22,780 nucleotides of DNA from Natrialbaceae archaeon Tc-Br11_E2g1 (GTDB lineage Archaea; Halobacteriota; Halobacteria; Halobacteriales; Natrialbaceae): positions 1 through 22,780 of the forward strand of contig LKNC01000005.1 in NCBI GenBank assembly GCA_001564255.1, written 5' to 3'. Numbering within the stretch: position 1 is the first letter of the stretch; each line of letters opens with the position of its first letter. The notes under the pieces were generated by a model. It was given only the letters and a program-made list of their open reading frames with translations, was not told the origin of the DNA and did no database searches. Below are positions 22,737 to 22,780 of this stretch, one piece after another. Both the position numbers and the translations under genes were made by a program.

Positions 22737-22780
22737 TCAGTGACCCGATGGACCGACACCGACGTATTCGAACTCCGTTC

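Noticed and set aside
1..22780. CRISPR array, tRNA or rRNA genes
   Set aside because: No regularly spaced repeats, cloverleaf-like sequences or rRNA signatures were seen by eye; a covariance-model scan would settle tRNAs and small RNAs.

Overview
The window is from a halophilic archaeon (class Halobacteria). The DNA is GC-rich, the predicted proteins are strongly acidic, start codons are often GTG, and TATA-like boxes sit about 26-31 nt upstream of several start codons, as expected for leaderless archaeal transcripts. The gene content is archaeal: PriS, GINS, CDC48 and Spt5/SecE. The dense CTCGAG hexamers and several halophile-only small families suggest the Natrialbaceae, but this is inference. 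I see no rRNA, tRNA, CRISPR array or intact insertion sequence.

Layout. At 25-1746 a minus-strand pair encodes an AN1-finger rhomboid protease and endonuclease V. Divergent from it, at 1843-4493, a plus-strand operon encodes a small coiled-coil protein, a PolX polymerase with a PHP domain, and a Mut7-C type RNase. A degenerate PHP protein (minus) and a small zinc-finger protein (plus) follow. The secE-spt5 operon lies at 5864-6480 (minus); secE is only 59 codons. From 12239 down to 6566 runs a tightly overlapped minus-strand cell-surface operon: family 2 glycosyltransferase, UDP-GlcNAc 2-epimerase, polysaccharide deacetylase, and two paralogous secreted membrane-anchored proteins with PGF-pre-PGF-like domains.

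An AT-richer accessory segment (about 12250-15350) holds a ribbon-helix-helix regulator plus tyrosine recombinase pair (minus). Facing away from it, on the plus strand, is a decayed second copy of the same pair. Two perfect inverted repeats lie between them. The window then returns to core genes: priS-gins51 and a PrxQ/Bcp peroxiredoxin (plus), then an Hsp20-like gene with cdc48 (minus). The window ends with an alpha/beta hydrolase (plus), panB (minus) and a small two-helix membrane protein (plus).

The strongest regulatory signal is an exact CTAAC-N5-GTTAG palindrome between the TATA box and the start codon of the hsp20-like-cdc48 operon. This is the motif described for the heat-shock repressor HSR1 of Archaeoglobus fulgidus, upstream of its own hsp20-cdc48 operon. 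Other signals worth attention are the inverted integrase relic with its palindromes, a 22-bp repeat plus hairpin at the 3' ends of unrelated minus-strand genes, and patchy near-identity between the two secreted paralogues.
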